Assembly: GCA_017307785.1 (NCBI GenBank)
Contig: JAFKGI010000007.1
Location: forward strand, 1-64,000
Origin: Vulcanimicrobiota bacterium
GTDB taxonomy: Bacteria > Vulcanimicrobiota > Xenobia > Xenobiales > JADMJV01
DNA length: 64,000 bases
Direction: 5' to 3'
Below, in pieces: positions 42,935 to 51,530 of the stretch. The notes under the pieces were generated by a model that searched no databases, was not told where the DNA came from, and saw only the letters and a program-made list of their open reading frames with translations. Position 1 is the stretch's first letter. Every line of letters begins with the position of its first letter. A program made the translations under genes and the position numbers.

Positions 42935-42968
42935 TGATTAGACAAAATTAGCCAAACATGTCTAATCA
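42935..42968. promoter_or_regulatory. Palindromic operator over the efflux operon start
   Basis: TGATTAGACA (42935-42944) and TGTCTAATCA (42959-42968): perfect 10-bp arms, centres about 24 bp apart. The right arm overlaps the ATG of the MFS gene (42958-42960). No Shine-Dalgarno is visible before that ATG, so the transcript may be leaderless or very short. It is the best candidate site for the adjacent TetR protein. Confidence 0.68.
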
Positions 42969-44547
42969 ACAGAGTGAGGTCAACCCCTATCGTTGGATCA
43001 TCCTCATCGGCCTGATCACCTCGGCGGTTCTCGAAGTGCTGGACAGCACCATCGTCAACGTGGCTCTCTCCACCATCGCCGGCAACCTGGGCGCCACCAC
43101 CGAAGAAGTCGCCTGGATCTCCACCGGCTACATTCTCAGCAACGTCATCGTGCTGCCCCTCACCGCCTGGCTTTCCTCGGTCTTTGGACGACGCATTTAT
43201 CTCACCGCCTCGATCGTAGGTTTTACCATCTTCTCCTTCCTTTGCGGGGTCTCCACCACGCTGCCCGAACTGGTCTTGTGGCGCATCCTGCAGGGGGCCG
43301 CCGGCGCCGCGCTGCTCTCGACCTCGCAGGCTACCCTGCGCGAAATCTTCCCCGCCCACGAGCAGGGCACGGTCCAATCGATCTACGTGCTCGGCATCAT
43401 CGTCGCTCCCACTCTCGGGCCTATGGCCGGGGGCTACATCACCGACAACTACTCCTGGCCCTGGATCTTTTTCGTCAACCTGCCGGTCGGCGCGGTGGCC
43501 GCCTTCTTTATCGCCGCTTTTCTCAAAGACCCGCCCGGCCAGAAGCACCAGGGACCCGTCAAAGTCGACTTCCTGGGCATCAGTCTGCTGGCCGTCGGCC
43601 TCGGCTGCGTGCAGTATGTGCTCGAAGAAGGCAGTCGCAAAGACTGGTTCGACGACGAGAGAATCGTGCTGATGACCGTCGTCGGCGGCCTCTCCCTGCT
43701 GCTCATGGTGCTCTGGGAACTGTCCCCTCGCAATCGCCACCCGGTCATCAACTTCCGGGTCCTCAAAAATCGCGACCTGACCACCGCTCTCATTCTCTAT
43801 CTAGCTCTGGGATTCGGTCTCTACGGCGGCACTTTTCTCTTCCCCCTGTTTGCCCAGAGCCTGCTGCACCTGACCCCCACCGCCACCGGCGCCGCCATGG
43901 TGCCGGGTGGAATCGCTACCGGCGTGGCCGCTATCGTGTCCGGCCAGATTCTCAACCGGCCCAAGCCCATCGTCAGCGGCCGCGCCATCATCTTGGGGGG
44001 ACTGGTGCTCTTCCTGATGGGCACCTGGGATCTGGGGACTCTCAACTCCCAGGCCGGCGAGCCCAACGTGCGCATCGCTCTCATCCTGCGAGGGCTTTCC
44101 CTGGGAATGCTTTTTACCCCGATCAATCTGGCCGCTCTCTCCAGTCTGAAGGGTCGGGAGATCGCCGAGGGAGCCAGTCTTCTCAACCTGATGCGCCAAT
44201 TAGGTGGCTCGATCGGCATCGCCGCTTTGTCCACCTATGTGACCAACCACAACGCACTCCACTACAACCACCTGGCCGCCAACACCTGGCAGGGCAATCC
44301 CGCCTTTCAGGAACGCCTGAGCGCCATCAGCGCCGGCATGCAGGCCCAGGGCATGGACCCGGACACGGCCCAACGCACCGCCCTCACCATGATTTCCGGT
44401 CTGGTTCGCACCCAGTCCATGACTCTCAGTTACAGCGACGCCTTTCACTTGATTGGCCTGGCGATTCTGGTCGTTTCGCCGCTGGTGTTCATCCTGCGCG
44501 AACCCGACCGCAGTGGAGGACCCCCTCCAGAAATGGAGATGCATTGA
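42958..44547 (+). CDS. emrB: MFS multidrug exporter, DHA2 (EmrB/QacA) family
   Basis: 529 residues with about 14 membrane segments. LEVLDSTIVNVAL (motif D1), WLSSVFGRRIYL (motif A) and RILQGAAGAALL, then IVAPTLGPMAGGYI (motif C of antiporters), are all present. It is a proton-driven drug exporter, here made with TolC- and HlyD-type partners, so it should push substrates through both membranes. The TolC gene starts two bases after its stop. Expression is probably controlled by the upstream TetR. Confidence 0.95.
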   Translation: MSNQQSEVNPYRWIILIGLITSAVLEVLDSTIVNVALSTIAGNLGATTEEVAWISTGYILSNVIVLPLTAWLSSVFGRRIYLTASIVGFTIFSFLCGVSTTLPELVLWRILQGAAGAALLSTSQATLREIFPAHEQGTVQSIYVLGIIVAPTLGPMAGGYITDNYSWPWIFFVNLPVGAVAAFFIAAFLKDPPGQKHQGPVKVDFLGISLLAVGLGCVQYVLEEGSRKDWFDDERIVLMTVVGGLSLLLMVLWELSPRNRHPVINFRVLKNRDLTTALILYLALGFGLYGGTFLFPLFAQSLLHLTPTATGAAMVPGGIATGVAAIVSGQILNRPKPIVSGRAIILGGLVLFLMGTWDLGTLNSQAGEPNVRIALILRGLSLGMLFTPINLAALSSLKGREIAEGASLLNLMRQLGGSIGIAALSTYVTNHNALHYNHLAANTWQGNPAFQERLSAISAGMQAQGMDPDTAQRTALTMISGLVRTQSMTLSYSDAFHLIGLAILVVSPLVFILREPDRSGGPPPEMEMH

Positions 44548-44548
44548 T

Positions 44549-45877
44549 ATGAAAGCCTTTCCCGCAGCCCTGCTGCTGTGGGTGGCCCCGCTGGCGGCGC
44601 AGCCACTTCCTCCCGTTGAGGAACCCCTGACGCTGCGCCAGACGGTGGACCGAGCTCTGGAAAGCCACCTCAAAAGCAAACTGAACCTCGAGAAGATCCG
44701 AGAAAGCGAGGCCCATCTGGCGGAAGCCTGGGCCGGACTCAACCCGACCGTCAACCTGAACGCCAACCAGTACAACCGCACCATCAACCTGGCCTCGCAG
44801 GGTCTGGGCGGCTCCAGCCTGCCCATTCCCTCGCTGGTCGGCCCCTTCTTCACTTTCGACGCACGCGTTCAGGTCGTCTACAAATTCCTCGACGCCTCGC
44901 AGCGCTGGAAAATCAAATCCGCCGAAGTGGGACGAGAGATCAGCCGCCAAGAGTACGAACTGGCTCGCCAGCAGGTGGACCTGCTGGCCTCCACCGCCTA
45001 CATCAATCTGCTCAGCGCGCTCCACGCCCAGCAAGCCGGTCAGGCCGACCTGCAACTGGCCCAGAAAAATCTGGACCTGGCTCGCCATCAGAGAGAACAG
45101 GGTGTGGCAGCCGGTATCGACGTTACCCGCGCCGATGCACGGCGTGTGGAGCAAGAATTGAAACAGGCCCAGCTCGATGACAAAGTTCGTCGCGGCAACC
45201 TGGATCTGGCCCGTCTCATCGGGGCTCCCCTGAACACCCACTATCGACCGCAAGAATCGGCCCTGGCCGCTCTCGAGGACGGCCTGACCGTGGAGGCAGC
45301 CAACCAGGTCGCCCAAGAGCACCGGGTCGAGCTGCAGGTTGCCCGCCTCAAGGAAGAACAACTCCACCATGAGGTTTCGGCCGCCGATGCCGAGGACAGT
45401 CCCACCATGAATTTGGCGGCCGACTACGGATTCGCCGGCAACACCCCTACCCAAAACATCTTCGGCACTCACAACGTCGGCATCAATCTGTCGATTCCCC
45501 TCTTTGACGGTGGAGTCAGTGACGCCAAATCCGATACCTTTCGCAGCCAACTCCGCCAGGCAGAAATCGAGCACCAGGATCAGCAACTTCAGGTCGAGCA
45601 AGACGTGCGTGGCTCTTTCCTCAAGCTGCAGCTGGCCCGCCAGCAAATCGTCACGGCCCGCGCCTCTCTGGTGCTGGCCCAGCGCGAGATGACCATGTCT
45701 TCCGACCGATTCGCGGCCGGGTTGGGCACCAGCGTGGAACTGGTGGACGCCCAGGCCAAGCTGGCCCGGGCCCGCGACGCCGAGGTCCAGGCCCTGGTGG
45801 CCTACCAACTGGCCCAGGTCGAACTGGCCGCCAACATGGGCCGCCCCGAACTCGTTTTGCAAGGAGAAAAACCGTGA
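44549..45877 (+). CDS. tolC: TolC-family outer membrane efflux protein
   Basis: 442 residues, ATG 44549. A signal peptide (1-18) precedes two outer-membrane efflux (OEP) repeats rich in alpha-helical Gln/Ala/Leu heptads, with beta segments at NPTVNLNANQYNRTINL and SPTMNLAADYGFAG. The conserved NVGINLSIPLFDGG and LDLARLIGAP are family features. It forms the trimeric tunnel through the outer membrane for the EmrAB-like pump. Its stop overlaps the next start (GTGA). Confidence 0.93.
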   Translation: MKAFPAALLLWVAPLAAQPLPPVEEPLTLRQTVDRALESHLKSKLNLEKIRESEAHLAEAWAGLNPTVNLNANQYNRTINLASQGLGGSSLPIPSLVGPFFTFDARVQVVYKFLDASQRWKIKSAEVGREISRQEYELARQQVDLLASTAYINLLSALHAQQAGQADLQLAQKNLDLARHQREQGVAAGIDVTRADARRVEQELKQAQLDDKVRRGNLDLARLIGAPLNTHYRPQESALAALEDGLTVEAANQVAQEHRVELQVARLKEEQLHHEVSAADAEDSPTMNLAADYGFAGNTPTQNIFGTHNVGINLSIPLFDGGVSDAKSDTFRSQLRQAEIEHQDQQLQVEQDVRGSFLKLQLARQQIVTARASLVLAQREMTMSSDRFAAGLGTSVELVDAQAKLARARDAEVQALVAYQLAQVELAANMGRPELVLQGEKP

Positions 45878-47169
45878 AAAAGACTCTCGTCTGGGGACTT
45901 GGTTCCCTGCTGCTGTTGGGCGGCGCTCTGGCCGGCTATCACTATTGGAGCGAAAGCCAAAAATCCGTTTCCACCGACGACGCCTATGTGGAGGCGGACG
46001 TCATTGCCATCTCCCCCGAGGTGCCCGGCCGAATCCTCCGTTTACACGTCAAAGACAACCAACCGGTCAAACAAGGCGACCTGCTGGTCAGCATCGAGCC
46101 CGATGACTATCATTCGCGCCTGGCCCAGGCCGAACGCTCGCTGAAGGCCGCCCAACAGAAAGCGCTGGCCGCCCGCGCCGACTTCGAACTCACCCGAGTC
46201 CAGGCCGAGTCCTCCATCAGCGAAGAGAGCGCCGGAGTGGATGTCTCACAAGCGGCCGTAGAAACCGCGCAGAGCAACGTCAGCCAGGCCCGCCAGCGCC
46301 ATCTCCAATCGCAGGCGGCCCGACGCACCAGCCTGGCCAATCTACGCCGGCTACGCAGCGAAGTCGACGTAACCGTGGCCGAACGCAAGCGGCTGGAAAA
46401 CGACGCCCTGCGCTATCGCGCCCTCTACGCCAAAGACGAAATCTCTCGTCAGCAATTGGAGCAAACCGAGACCCAACTGCGCCAGGCTCAGGCCAAAGTC
46501 CAGTCGGCCGAGCGTCAAGTGCAGGCCTCCTTTGCAGAGGTGGCCCGGGCCAATGCCTCTATCGGGGAAGCCGCCGAAGCCATCCGAACCAACCAGGCCC
46601 AGGTGAGTGAAGCCGAATCCAAAGTAGGCCAGGCCCGCTCCAAATTAGCCAGCGCCCAATCCGCTCCTCAGCGCATCGCCGCCGCCTTCGCTCAGGTAAG
46701 GGTGGCCGAGGCCGAAGTCGAACGCGCCCGGGTGGACGTCAGCCTGGCCCGCAAAGACGTGGAACGCGCCTCCATTCGGGCCCCGCGTGCCGGAGTGGTC
46801 AGCAAACGCTCCGCCCAGATCGGCGCCTACGTGCAGAAGGGCTCCCCTCTGCTCTCGCTGGTTGCCCACCAGGACCTCTGGGTCCAAGCCAACTACAAGG
46901 AGACTCAGATGGAGCGATTCCGCCCGGGCCTCAAAGCCGAATTCGAAGTCGACACCTATCCCGGCAAAGTCTTTCACGGCCATCTCGACAGCCTCCAGGC
47001 CGGCACCGGCTCCCGCTTTTCCACTCTGCCTCCCGAAAACGCCTCCGGCAGCTTCGTCAAGGTGGTGCAGCGCATACCCGTCAAAATCGTGCTCGACGAC
47101 CAACCCTCCGCCCAGACGCCCCTCATTCCCGGCATGAGCGTGGTCACCCGAGTGCTCCTGACCCAGTAA
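45874..47169 (+). CDS. emrA: HlyD/EmrA-family membrane fusion protein
   Basis: 431 residues from a GTG behind AAGGAG. An N-terminal membrane anchor (residues 5-25) is followed by the biotinyl-lipoyl half VSTDDAYVEADVIAISPEV, a long coiled-coil hairpin (about 80-300), the returning RASIRAPRAGVVSKRSAQIG and a beta-barrel domain. It bridges the MFS pump and TolC. The coiled coil is long for EmrA, which may fit a taller TolC. It ends the operon. Confidence 0.94.
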   Translation: MKKTLVWGLGSLLLLGGALAGYHYWSESQKSVSTDDAYVEADVIAISPEVPGRILRLHVKDNQPVKQGDLLVSIEPDDYHSRLAQAERSLKAAQQKALAARADFELTRVQAESSISEESAGVDVSQAAVETAQSNVSQARQRHLQSQAARRTSLANLRRLRSEVDVTVAERKRLENDALRYRALYAKDEISRQQLEQTETQLRQAQAKVQSAERQVQASFAEVARANASIGEAAEAIRTNQAQVSEAESKVGQARSKLASAQSAPQRIAAAFAQVRVAEAEVERARVDVSLARKDVERASIRAPRAGVVSKRSAQIGAYVQKGSPLLSLVAHQDLWVQANYKETQMERFRPGLKAEFEVDTYPGKVFHGHLDSLQAGTGSRFSTLPPENASGSFVKVVQRIPVKIVLDDQPSAQTPLIPGMSVVTRVLLTQ

Positions 47170-47189
47170 ACAAGCCAGACTTCGTGCCC

Positions 47190-47219
47190 TTGACAGAGGC
47201 AAACGGCTTGGCCTATGGT
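47190..47219 (+). promoter_or_regulatory. Promoter candidate of the thioesterase gene
   Basis: TTGACA (47190-47195), 18-bp spacer, TATGGT (47214-47219). The -35 box is perfect and the -10 box has four of six consensus bases. The start codon is 51 bp downstream, after an AGAGGA ribosome site. Confidence 0.55.
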
Positions 47220-47269
47220 TGCCCAGAATCGGCCGAAAGACGCCTGGGGGGATTAGAGGAACCCCAGCC

Positions 47270-48199
47270 ATGACCAAGCCAGCTTATCAACCAGGTGCCA
47301 CCGTCCAATTGGACGAGCAAGTCTCCGCGGACGTCGTGGATCCGCATGGAAACCTGCGAGCCTGCAAGGTGCTGGAGTGGCTGGAAGTGGTCGGGGGACT
47401 GGCGGCCACCCAGCATTGCGGTCATTCTGTGGTGGCAGCTTCGGTGGACACTCTGACCCTGCCCAACGCTCTGCCGCTCGGCTCCCAGGTAACGCTCGCG
47501 GCCGAGGTGGCGCACACCTCGGACCGAAGCATCGGTGTGCGGATTCATCAACCCGGACTGCAACTGGAAGCTCAGATGACTTTCGTGGCCGTCGACCCTC
47601 AGGGCAAGGCGCTGCAGGTCCCGCCGCTGGGGCGAAAATTAGCTTCCTACGTTTCGCCCCTGCGCAGACGAGCGACTGCGAGCACTGCCCCACCACAAGG
47701 ATTTTTGCAGCGAAAAACCCCTCGCCAGAAAGCCTACCATCACAGAGCCGAGTTGGTCCGCCCGATCCATCTCAACACCGATGGCATGCTCTACGGGGGC
47801 ATACTGATGCACTGGCTGGAAACGCTCGCCGCACGTTCGGCCCAGACCTTTCTTTCTCGACCTGTCCGTTGGACCGGCCTTCACGGCCTCCATTTTCTAA
47901 AGCCGGTTCCACCCGACCGACTCGTCCACATCCAGGCTGCGGTGGCCCACACTGATACCGATACTCTCACCATCCTGGTCCAGGCCCGTTCGGAGAACCG
48001 TGACAATGGCGAGCAGGAGGAGACTCTCCGCGCCTTCCTGACCTTTACTCCCGGCGATGGCAAGCGCGTGCCCTCTCTGACCTGCGACAGCGCTCAAGAA
48101 GATGCACTTTTCCGAGAGGTCGAAAACCTGCGTTCCTTACGGGATGGAGTACGCCTGAAAGGCCTTTCTGAGCAATTTCAGACTTCTGCAATAGTCTAG
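47270..48199 (+). CDS. Double-hotdog acyl-CoA thioesterase-like protein
   Basis: 309 residues; ATG 47270 after AGAGGA. Two hotdog domains in tandem: about 10-125 (DVVDPHGNLRACKVLEWLEVVGGLAA) and 155-285 (HLNTDGMLYGGILMHWLETLAARSA). This matches tandem acyl-CoA hydrolases of the YciA/ACOT type. The second domain keeps the N-x-x-G-x-x-x-G-G pattern with the candidate active-site region, while the first is more diverged. It should cleave acyl-CoA or a similar thioester in the cytoplasm. Substrate unknown. Confidence 0.8.
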   Translation: MTKPAYQPGATVQLDEQVSADVVDPHGNLRACKVLEWLEVVGGLAATQHCGHSVVAASVDTLTLPNALPLGSQVTLAAEVAHTSDRSIGVRIHQPGLQLEAQMTFVAVDPQGKALQVPPLGRKLASYVSPLRRRATASTAPPQGFLQRKTPRQKAYHHRAELVRPIHLNTDGMLYGGILMHWLETLAARSAQTFLSRPVRWTGLHGLHFLKPVPPDRLVHIQAAVAHTDTDTLTILVQARSENRDNGEQEETLRAFLTFTPGDGKRVPSLTCDSAQEDALFREVENLRSLRDGVRLKGLSEQFQTSAIV

Positions 48200-48228
48200 G
48201 GGAACACAAACATAGAGGAGCCGACCCC

Positions 48229-48780
48229 ATGCTTTCCCCTGCCCTGCTGAGCCTTGCCAAAAAACCCAGCTACCACTACGAACCCAAGCTGGGCTGGGAG
48301 CAAGTGCGCCCGGCCAGCGGCGAAGTGCGTAACCACCTGGCCGAGCAGTTCGTCCAGGCCCAGGGCGACGAAAATCTGGTCACTTCCCTGGCCTCCCCCT
48401 CCGTGCGCGCTCTCCTCAAGGCCGAGGTTGCCGTAGAACAGTCCGTCGTGCTGGCCTACCATGCCGACGAAGCCCGCCAGCGAATGGATCAGGCCTTGGA
48501 CGAGAACCTGGGTCCTAAATGGACACAGTCAGAACACAGCCTGAACGCACCCGAGCCCGGTAATAACCACGGATTTTTTCTCGCCAGCTGCGGCGGCCGC
48601 ACCTACCGGCAAGAACTCTCGATCGACACCAAAAGCCAGGAAATCACTCTGAGAACCCGCGGCAAATCCGAGGGCAAAGACGCCAGCCACTCAGTCAAAG
48701 CCCACTACGATCCCCGCACCGGAGAAATCATCCCCGAAACCCTGACCTCCGATTACAACTGGAACATCCTCAAACTGTAG
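48229..48780 (+). CDS. Hypothetical protein
   Basis: 183 residues; the ATG follows GAGGAG. A helical N-terminal half (ENLVTSLASPSVRALLKAEVAVEQSVVLAYHADEARQRM) precedes a beta-rich C-terminal half (YRQELSIDTKSQEITLRTRGKSEG). No signal peptide, and no family that I recognise. It lies 29 bp after the thioesterase gene and may be co-transcribed. Confidence 0.55.
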   Translation: MLSPALLSLAKKPSYHYEPKLGWEQVRPASGEVRNHLAEQFVQAQGDENLVTSLASPSVRALLKAEVAVEQSVVLAYHADEARQRMDQALDENLGPKWTQSEHSLNAPEPGNNHGFFLASCGGRTYRQELSIDTKSQEITLRTRGKSEGKDASHSVKAHYDPRTGEIIPETLTSDYNWNILKL

Positions 48781-48841
48781 CCGTCTCGGTTTCTAAACGT
48801 CGCGCCGGTCTCAAGCAGCAAGCCAATTTCCGAGGCACCCC

Positions 48842-48877
48842 AGGATCAGCATACCCCTGCCGCGGTCGACTGATCCT
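48842..48877. other. Inverted repeat downstream of the hypothetical gene
   Basis: AGGATCAG (48842-48849) and CTGATCCT (48870-48877), perfect 8-bp arms 20 bp apart. There is no T-run, so it is a poor intrinsic terminator. It may be a protein-binding site or a stabilising 3' hairpin. Confidence 0.35.
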
Positions 48878-48898
48878 ACGAGGCGAAGCCGGGCCCGG

Positions 48899-48918
48899 GT
48901 TAGATCAAGGTATCTAAC
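48899..48918. promoter_or_regulatory. Palindrome just upstream of a strong ribosome site
   Basis: GTTAGAT-CAAGGT-ATCTAAC, perfect 7-bp arms, ends 3 bp before AGGAGGA. It could be an operator or an mRNA hairpin that gates translation of the small exported protein at 48936. Confidence 0.45.
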
Positions 48919-48935
48919 TTAGGAGGAAGTGAGCC

Positions 48936-49223
48936 ATGTCCAAAACCCTGAAACAGATGACCCTGGCCCTGGGGACGGTGTGCCTGATGGGGGTCAGCGC
49001 CCTGGCCGCCGGTGAGAAGACGGTGGAAGGAACCGTGACCAAGTGGTCCGACAGCACCAGCAGTTTCCAGACCAAGGCCACCATCGAAACCTGGACCTTC
49101 AGCTTCGACAAAAGCAAGCTGCAGAAAGTCGGCACGCCCAAGGTCGGCGCCCATCTCAAAATTAGCTACCATATGAACGGCAAAGAATACGTCGCCGACA
49201 AGGTCGAAGTCCTGAAGAAATAA
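48936..49223 (+). CDS. Small exported protein
   Basis: 95 residues behind a near-perfect ribosome site (TAGGAGGAAGTGAGCC). A signal peptide (about 1-25, ending ALAA|GE) is followed by ~70 residues of predicted beta structure (KTVEGTVTKWSDSTSSFQ...ADKVEVLKK) resembling a small OB- or SH3-like barrel. Function unknown. The strong translation signal suggests an abundant envelope protein. A GC-rich hairpin follows the stop. Confidence 0.75.
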   Translation: MSKTLKQMTLALGTVCLMGVSALAAGEKTVEGTVTKWSDSTSSFQTKATIETWTFSFDKSKLQKVGTPKVGAHLKISYHMNGKEYVADKVEVLKK

Positions 49224-49233
49224 CCATCGCAGT

Positions 49234-49256
49234 CGCCCGGCCCGAGCGGCCGGGCG
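49234..49256 (+). terminator. GC-rich hairpin after the small exported protein gene
   Basis: CGCCCGGCC (49234-49242), loop CGAGC, GGCCGGGCG (49248-49256): a perfect 9-bp stem followed by TTGCGTT, so the U-tract is weak. It starts 11 bp after the stop codon, which favours a terminator. Confidence 0.6.
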
Positions 49257-49318
49257 TTGCGTTCGGTCCACGCCCCGAGCTGACCAGGCAACCGATCCAG
49301 GGCGGCGAAGTGTCGCTG

Positions 49319-49738
49319 ATGAGCCAGGTCGAAGCCAACCACCGTCGCCTCCAAGCCCACTACCGACGGGGCGACCCGGGTCCTTTCATAGAACCCCGAG
49401 CCGACGGCGCCAGCGACTGGCAACTCATCGCCCATTTCGCCCGCCTGGCGGTTCGCCAGGACCAGTACGTGCTGGACATTGCCCTGGTAGACTGGGACGG
49501 CCACCGACCCTACCGGCGATGGACGGCTTTCCAGGGCTGGTCCGGCCCTCCCAGCCTCGCCCAGCGACTCGAAGCAGCCGCCCGAGCCCTCGAGGACGAA
49601 GGACTCTTTCGGCTCTGCTATTGGTGCGGACAGCGCAACAACCGGGGCCATATGAGCGGCATCTCCCTGGAAGAAGCCGACACCAGCATCCCGATTTGCC
49701 AAAGCTGCGCAGAACGCTTCTTTGGCGTCGTTTACTGA
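49319..49738 (+). CDS. Hypothetical protein with C-terminal zinc-ribbon
   Basis: 139 residues from ATG 49319 (GTG 49310 is also possible). The C-terminus has two CxxC pairs, CYWCGQRNN and CQSCAERFFG, 27 residues apart, probably one zinc site. The N-terminal ~95 residues include VLDIALVDWDGHRPYRRWTAFQGW and are not recognised. It may bind nucleic acid or protein. It is convergent with the PilZ gene. Confidence 0.58.
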   Translation: MSQVEANHRRLQAHYRRGDPGPFIEPRADGASDWQLIAHFARLAVRQDQYVLDIALVDWDGHRPYRRWTAFQGWSGPPSLAQRLEAAARALEDEGLFRLCYWCGQRNNRGHMSGISLEEADTSIPICQSCAERFFGVVY

Positions 49739-49753
49739 AGAGGGACCGGTGAG

Positions 49754-50425
49754 TTAATTGGTGACCAGCCTGTGGGTCACTTGCTCGCCCTCGCCGCGCT
49801 TGGCGACCTCAGCAAGATAGGTCCGCACCTGCCCCTCGTTGGGCGAGAGAAATTGCATTCCGGCCACGCAAGAACGAATGTCGCTTTCCTGCGGCTGCGG
49901 GTCGGCCAGAGTCCAGGCCACCCGGGCCCGCACCCGAATCTCCTCCACTTTGGCCACGTCGGTATCGATGCGGAGCTCCATCACCGTGCCCACTTCCAAC
50001 GGACCCTGACAGTGAAGCTTCATTCCCCCAGGCGTAAGATCGAGCGCGACCGCCCGATAATAGGGCAGCTGCCGGCCCATGACCCGCAAACTGACGCGAG
50101 TTCGCTCGGTCTGGCGCACCTCGGCCAGCTGCTCCGGGGCGCGCACCAGACAGTACTTACGCAAGGTCTCGGCCAATTCCAGCCTATCGGCGGGGGGCAA
50201 ATTAGGTTGCGCCACCCCGATATAGCCATCTCCGCGCGAAGATCGACAGGCGGTCATGGTGACCCACACATCCAGCTTGTCCTTGGGAGCGGGCAGCGTC
50301 AGCGGAAAGCGGACGCGCATCTTGGAGCCGGCCTTCTTGGGCCGATCTAAGAGAAAGCAAATGTTGCTTTCGCGGATATCGATAAAGTGCACCCATTCTG
50401 GAGCCGAACGAAAGAAACTGAGCAT
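49754..50425 (-). CDS. PilZ-domain protein (probable c-di-GMP receptor)
   Basis: 223 residues. An N-terminal YcgR-like beta domain (~1-100) is followed by a PilZ domain with R110-x-x-x-R114 (TRVSLRV) and D129-L-T-P-G-G, the two ligand motifs (the Asx-x-Ser motif has Thr instead of Ser). It should respond to cyclic di-GMP. It starts 40 bp after rodA on the same strand, so it may be the last gene of the cell-shape operon and could tie c-di-GMP to wall growth; that link is inference. Confidence 0.85.
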   Translation of the reverse strand: MLSFFRSAPEWVHFIDIRESNICFLLDRPKKAGSKMRVRFPLTLPAPKDKLDVWVTMTACRSSRGDGYIGVAQPNLPPADRLELAETLRKYCLVRAPEQLAEVRQTERTRVSLRVMGRQLPYYRAVALDLTPGGMKLHCQGPLEVGTVMELRIDTDVAKVEEIRVRARVAWTLADPQPQESDIRSCVAGMQFLSPNEGQVRTYLAEVAKRGEGEQVTHRLVTN

Positions 50426-50465
50426 AGCATGGGTTTAACCGCCGGGCATCACCTGAAGTTCCGAA

Positions 50466-51530
50466 TCAAGCGGCCCAATCCCAGGAGCCCGTGGGCGCCT
50501 CCACACGCTTGCCGCGCTGTCCGGTGCGAGCCACACTTGCCACGATCCCCAGGGCGGCAAAGTTCATCAGCAGAGAAGTGCCTCCGTGCGATACAAACGG
50601 CAGCGGAATGCCCACCGCCGGCACCAGACCGGTGGTCATTCCCAGATTGATGACGACCTGAAATCCCAACATAACCAGCGTGCCGGAAACCAGCAGAGCT
50701 CCAAAGCGACTGGTGGCCCGCGCCGAAAAACGCCAGAGCAGCGCCAGCAGCAAAGCAAACAGCAGCAAGATGCCCAGACACCCGACGAAGCCCAGTTCCT
50801 CGCCAATCGCCGTGATCACGAAATCGGTGTGATTCTCAGGCACAAACCCGTGCTGACTGAGCAAGCCGCGCGTCAACCCCGCCCCCCAGACGCCGCCTGC
50901 CCCGATGGCCGTCTTCGACTGGATCAAGTTGTAGCCCACCCCCTGCGCGTCGTGCTCGGGGTTGAGAAAGACCAGCAATCGATCCTGCTGATAGGGCTTC
51001 AGGATGTGCGGCAAAACCGCCAGACCGGAAACCACCAGACCGCTCAGATAAACCGGGGAAGCTCCGGAGACAAATAGCATGCCCAGGGTAATGGCCAGAA
51101 GCACGCAGGCAGTCCCTAAATCCGGCTGCATCAACGTCAACAGAAAGGGTCCCGCCAGCAGCCCCAGGGCCGCCAGCAGCCGAGGAGGGCCCTCCAGAAT
51201 CCGGGCCAACACCAGGATTAACCCAAGCTTGGCCAGCTCCGAGGGCTGAAATGTCCCTAACGGTCCCAGACTCACCCAACGTTGCGCCCCGTTGGCCGCA
51301 TGCCCCAAACCCGGCACCATCACCAGCCCCAGGCACAGCAGCGCCAGTCCGTAAGCCCACCCACCCAACGTCTTCCAGCGACCGTAGTGGACCCGGCTCA
51401 AAGCCAGCATCACGCCCAGCCCCAGCAGCGCATAAGCCCCCTGGCGCCAGGCCCCCGTCCCCAGCAGGCTGTAGAGAGTCAGCAAACCCAGACTCAACAG
51501 AGCCAGGCATACCGACAGCAGCGACCTCAT
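50466..51530 (-). CDS. rodA: SEDS-family peptidoglycan polymerase
   Basis: 354 residues, about ten membrane segments. SEDS hallmarks: GAQRWVSLGPLGTFQPSELAKLGLIL, LMQPDLGTACVLL, GAGGVWGAGLTRGLLSQHGFVPENHTDFVITAIGEELG and PAVGIPLPFVSHGGTSLL. It polymerises glycan strands from lipid II during cell elongation together with PBP2. The ATG at 51530 overlaps the PBP2 stop (ATGA), which fixes the start and shows coupled translation. Confidence 0.96.
   Translation of the reverse strand: MRSLLSVCLALLSLGLLTLYSLLGTGAWRQGAYALLGLGVMLALSRVHYGRWKTLGGWAYGLALLCLGLVMVPGLGHAANGAQRWVSLGPLGTFQPSELAKLGLILVLARILEGPPRLLAALGLLAGPFLLTLMQPDLGTACVLLAITLGMLFVSGASPVYLSGLVVSGLAVLPHILKPYQQDRLLVFLNPEHDAQGVGYNLIQSKTAIGAGGVWGAGLTRGLLSQHGFVPENHTDFVITAIGEELGFVGCLGILLLFALLLALLWRFSARATSRFGALLVSGTLVMLGFQVVINLGMTTGLVPAVGIPLPFVSHGGTSLLMNFAALGIVASVARTGQRGKRVEAPTGSWDWAA

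Noticed and set aside
42993..44552. 519-residue plus-strand frame overlapping the MFS exporter in another frame
   Set aside because: Arg/His/Pro/Gly-rich with no membrane segments; the exporter frame has all MFS motifs.
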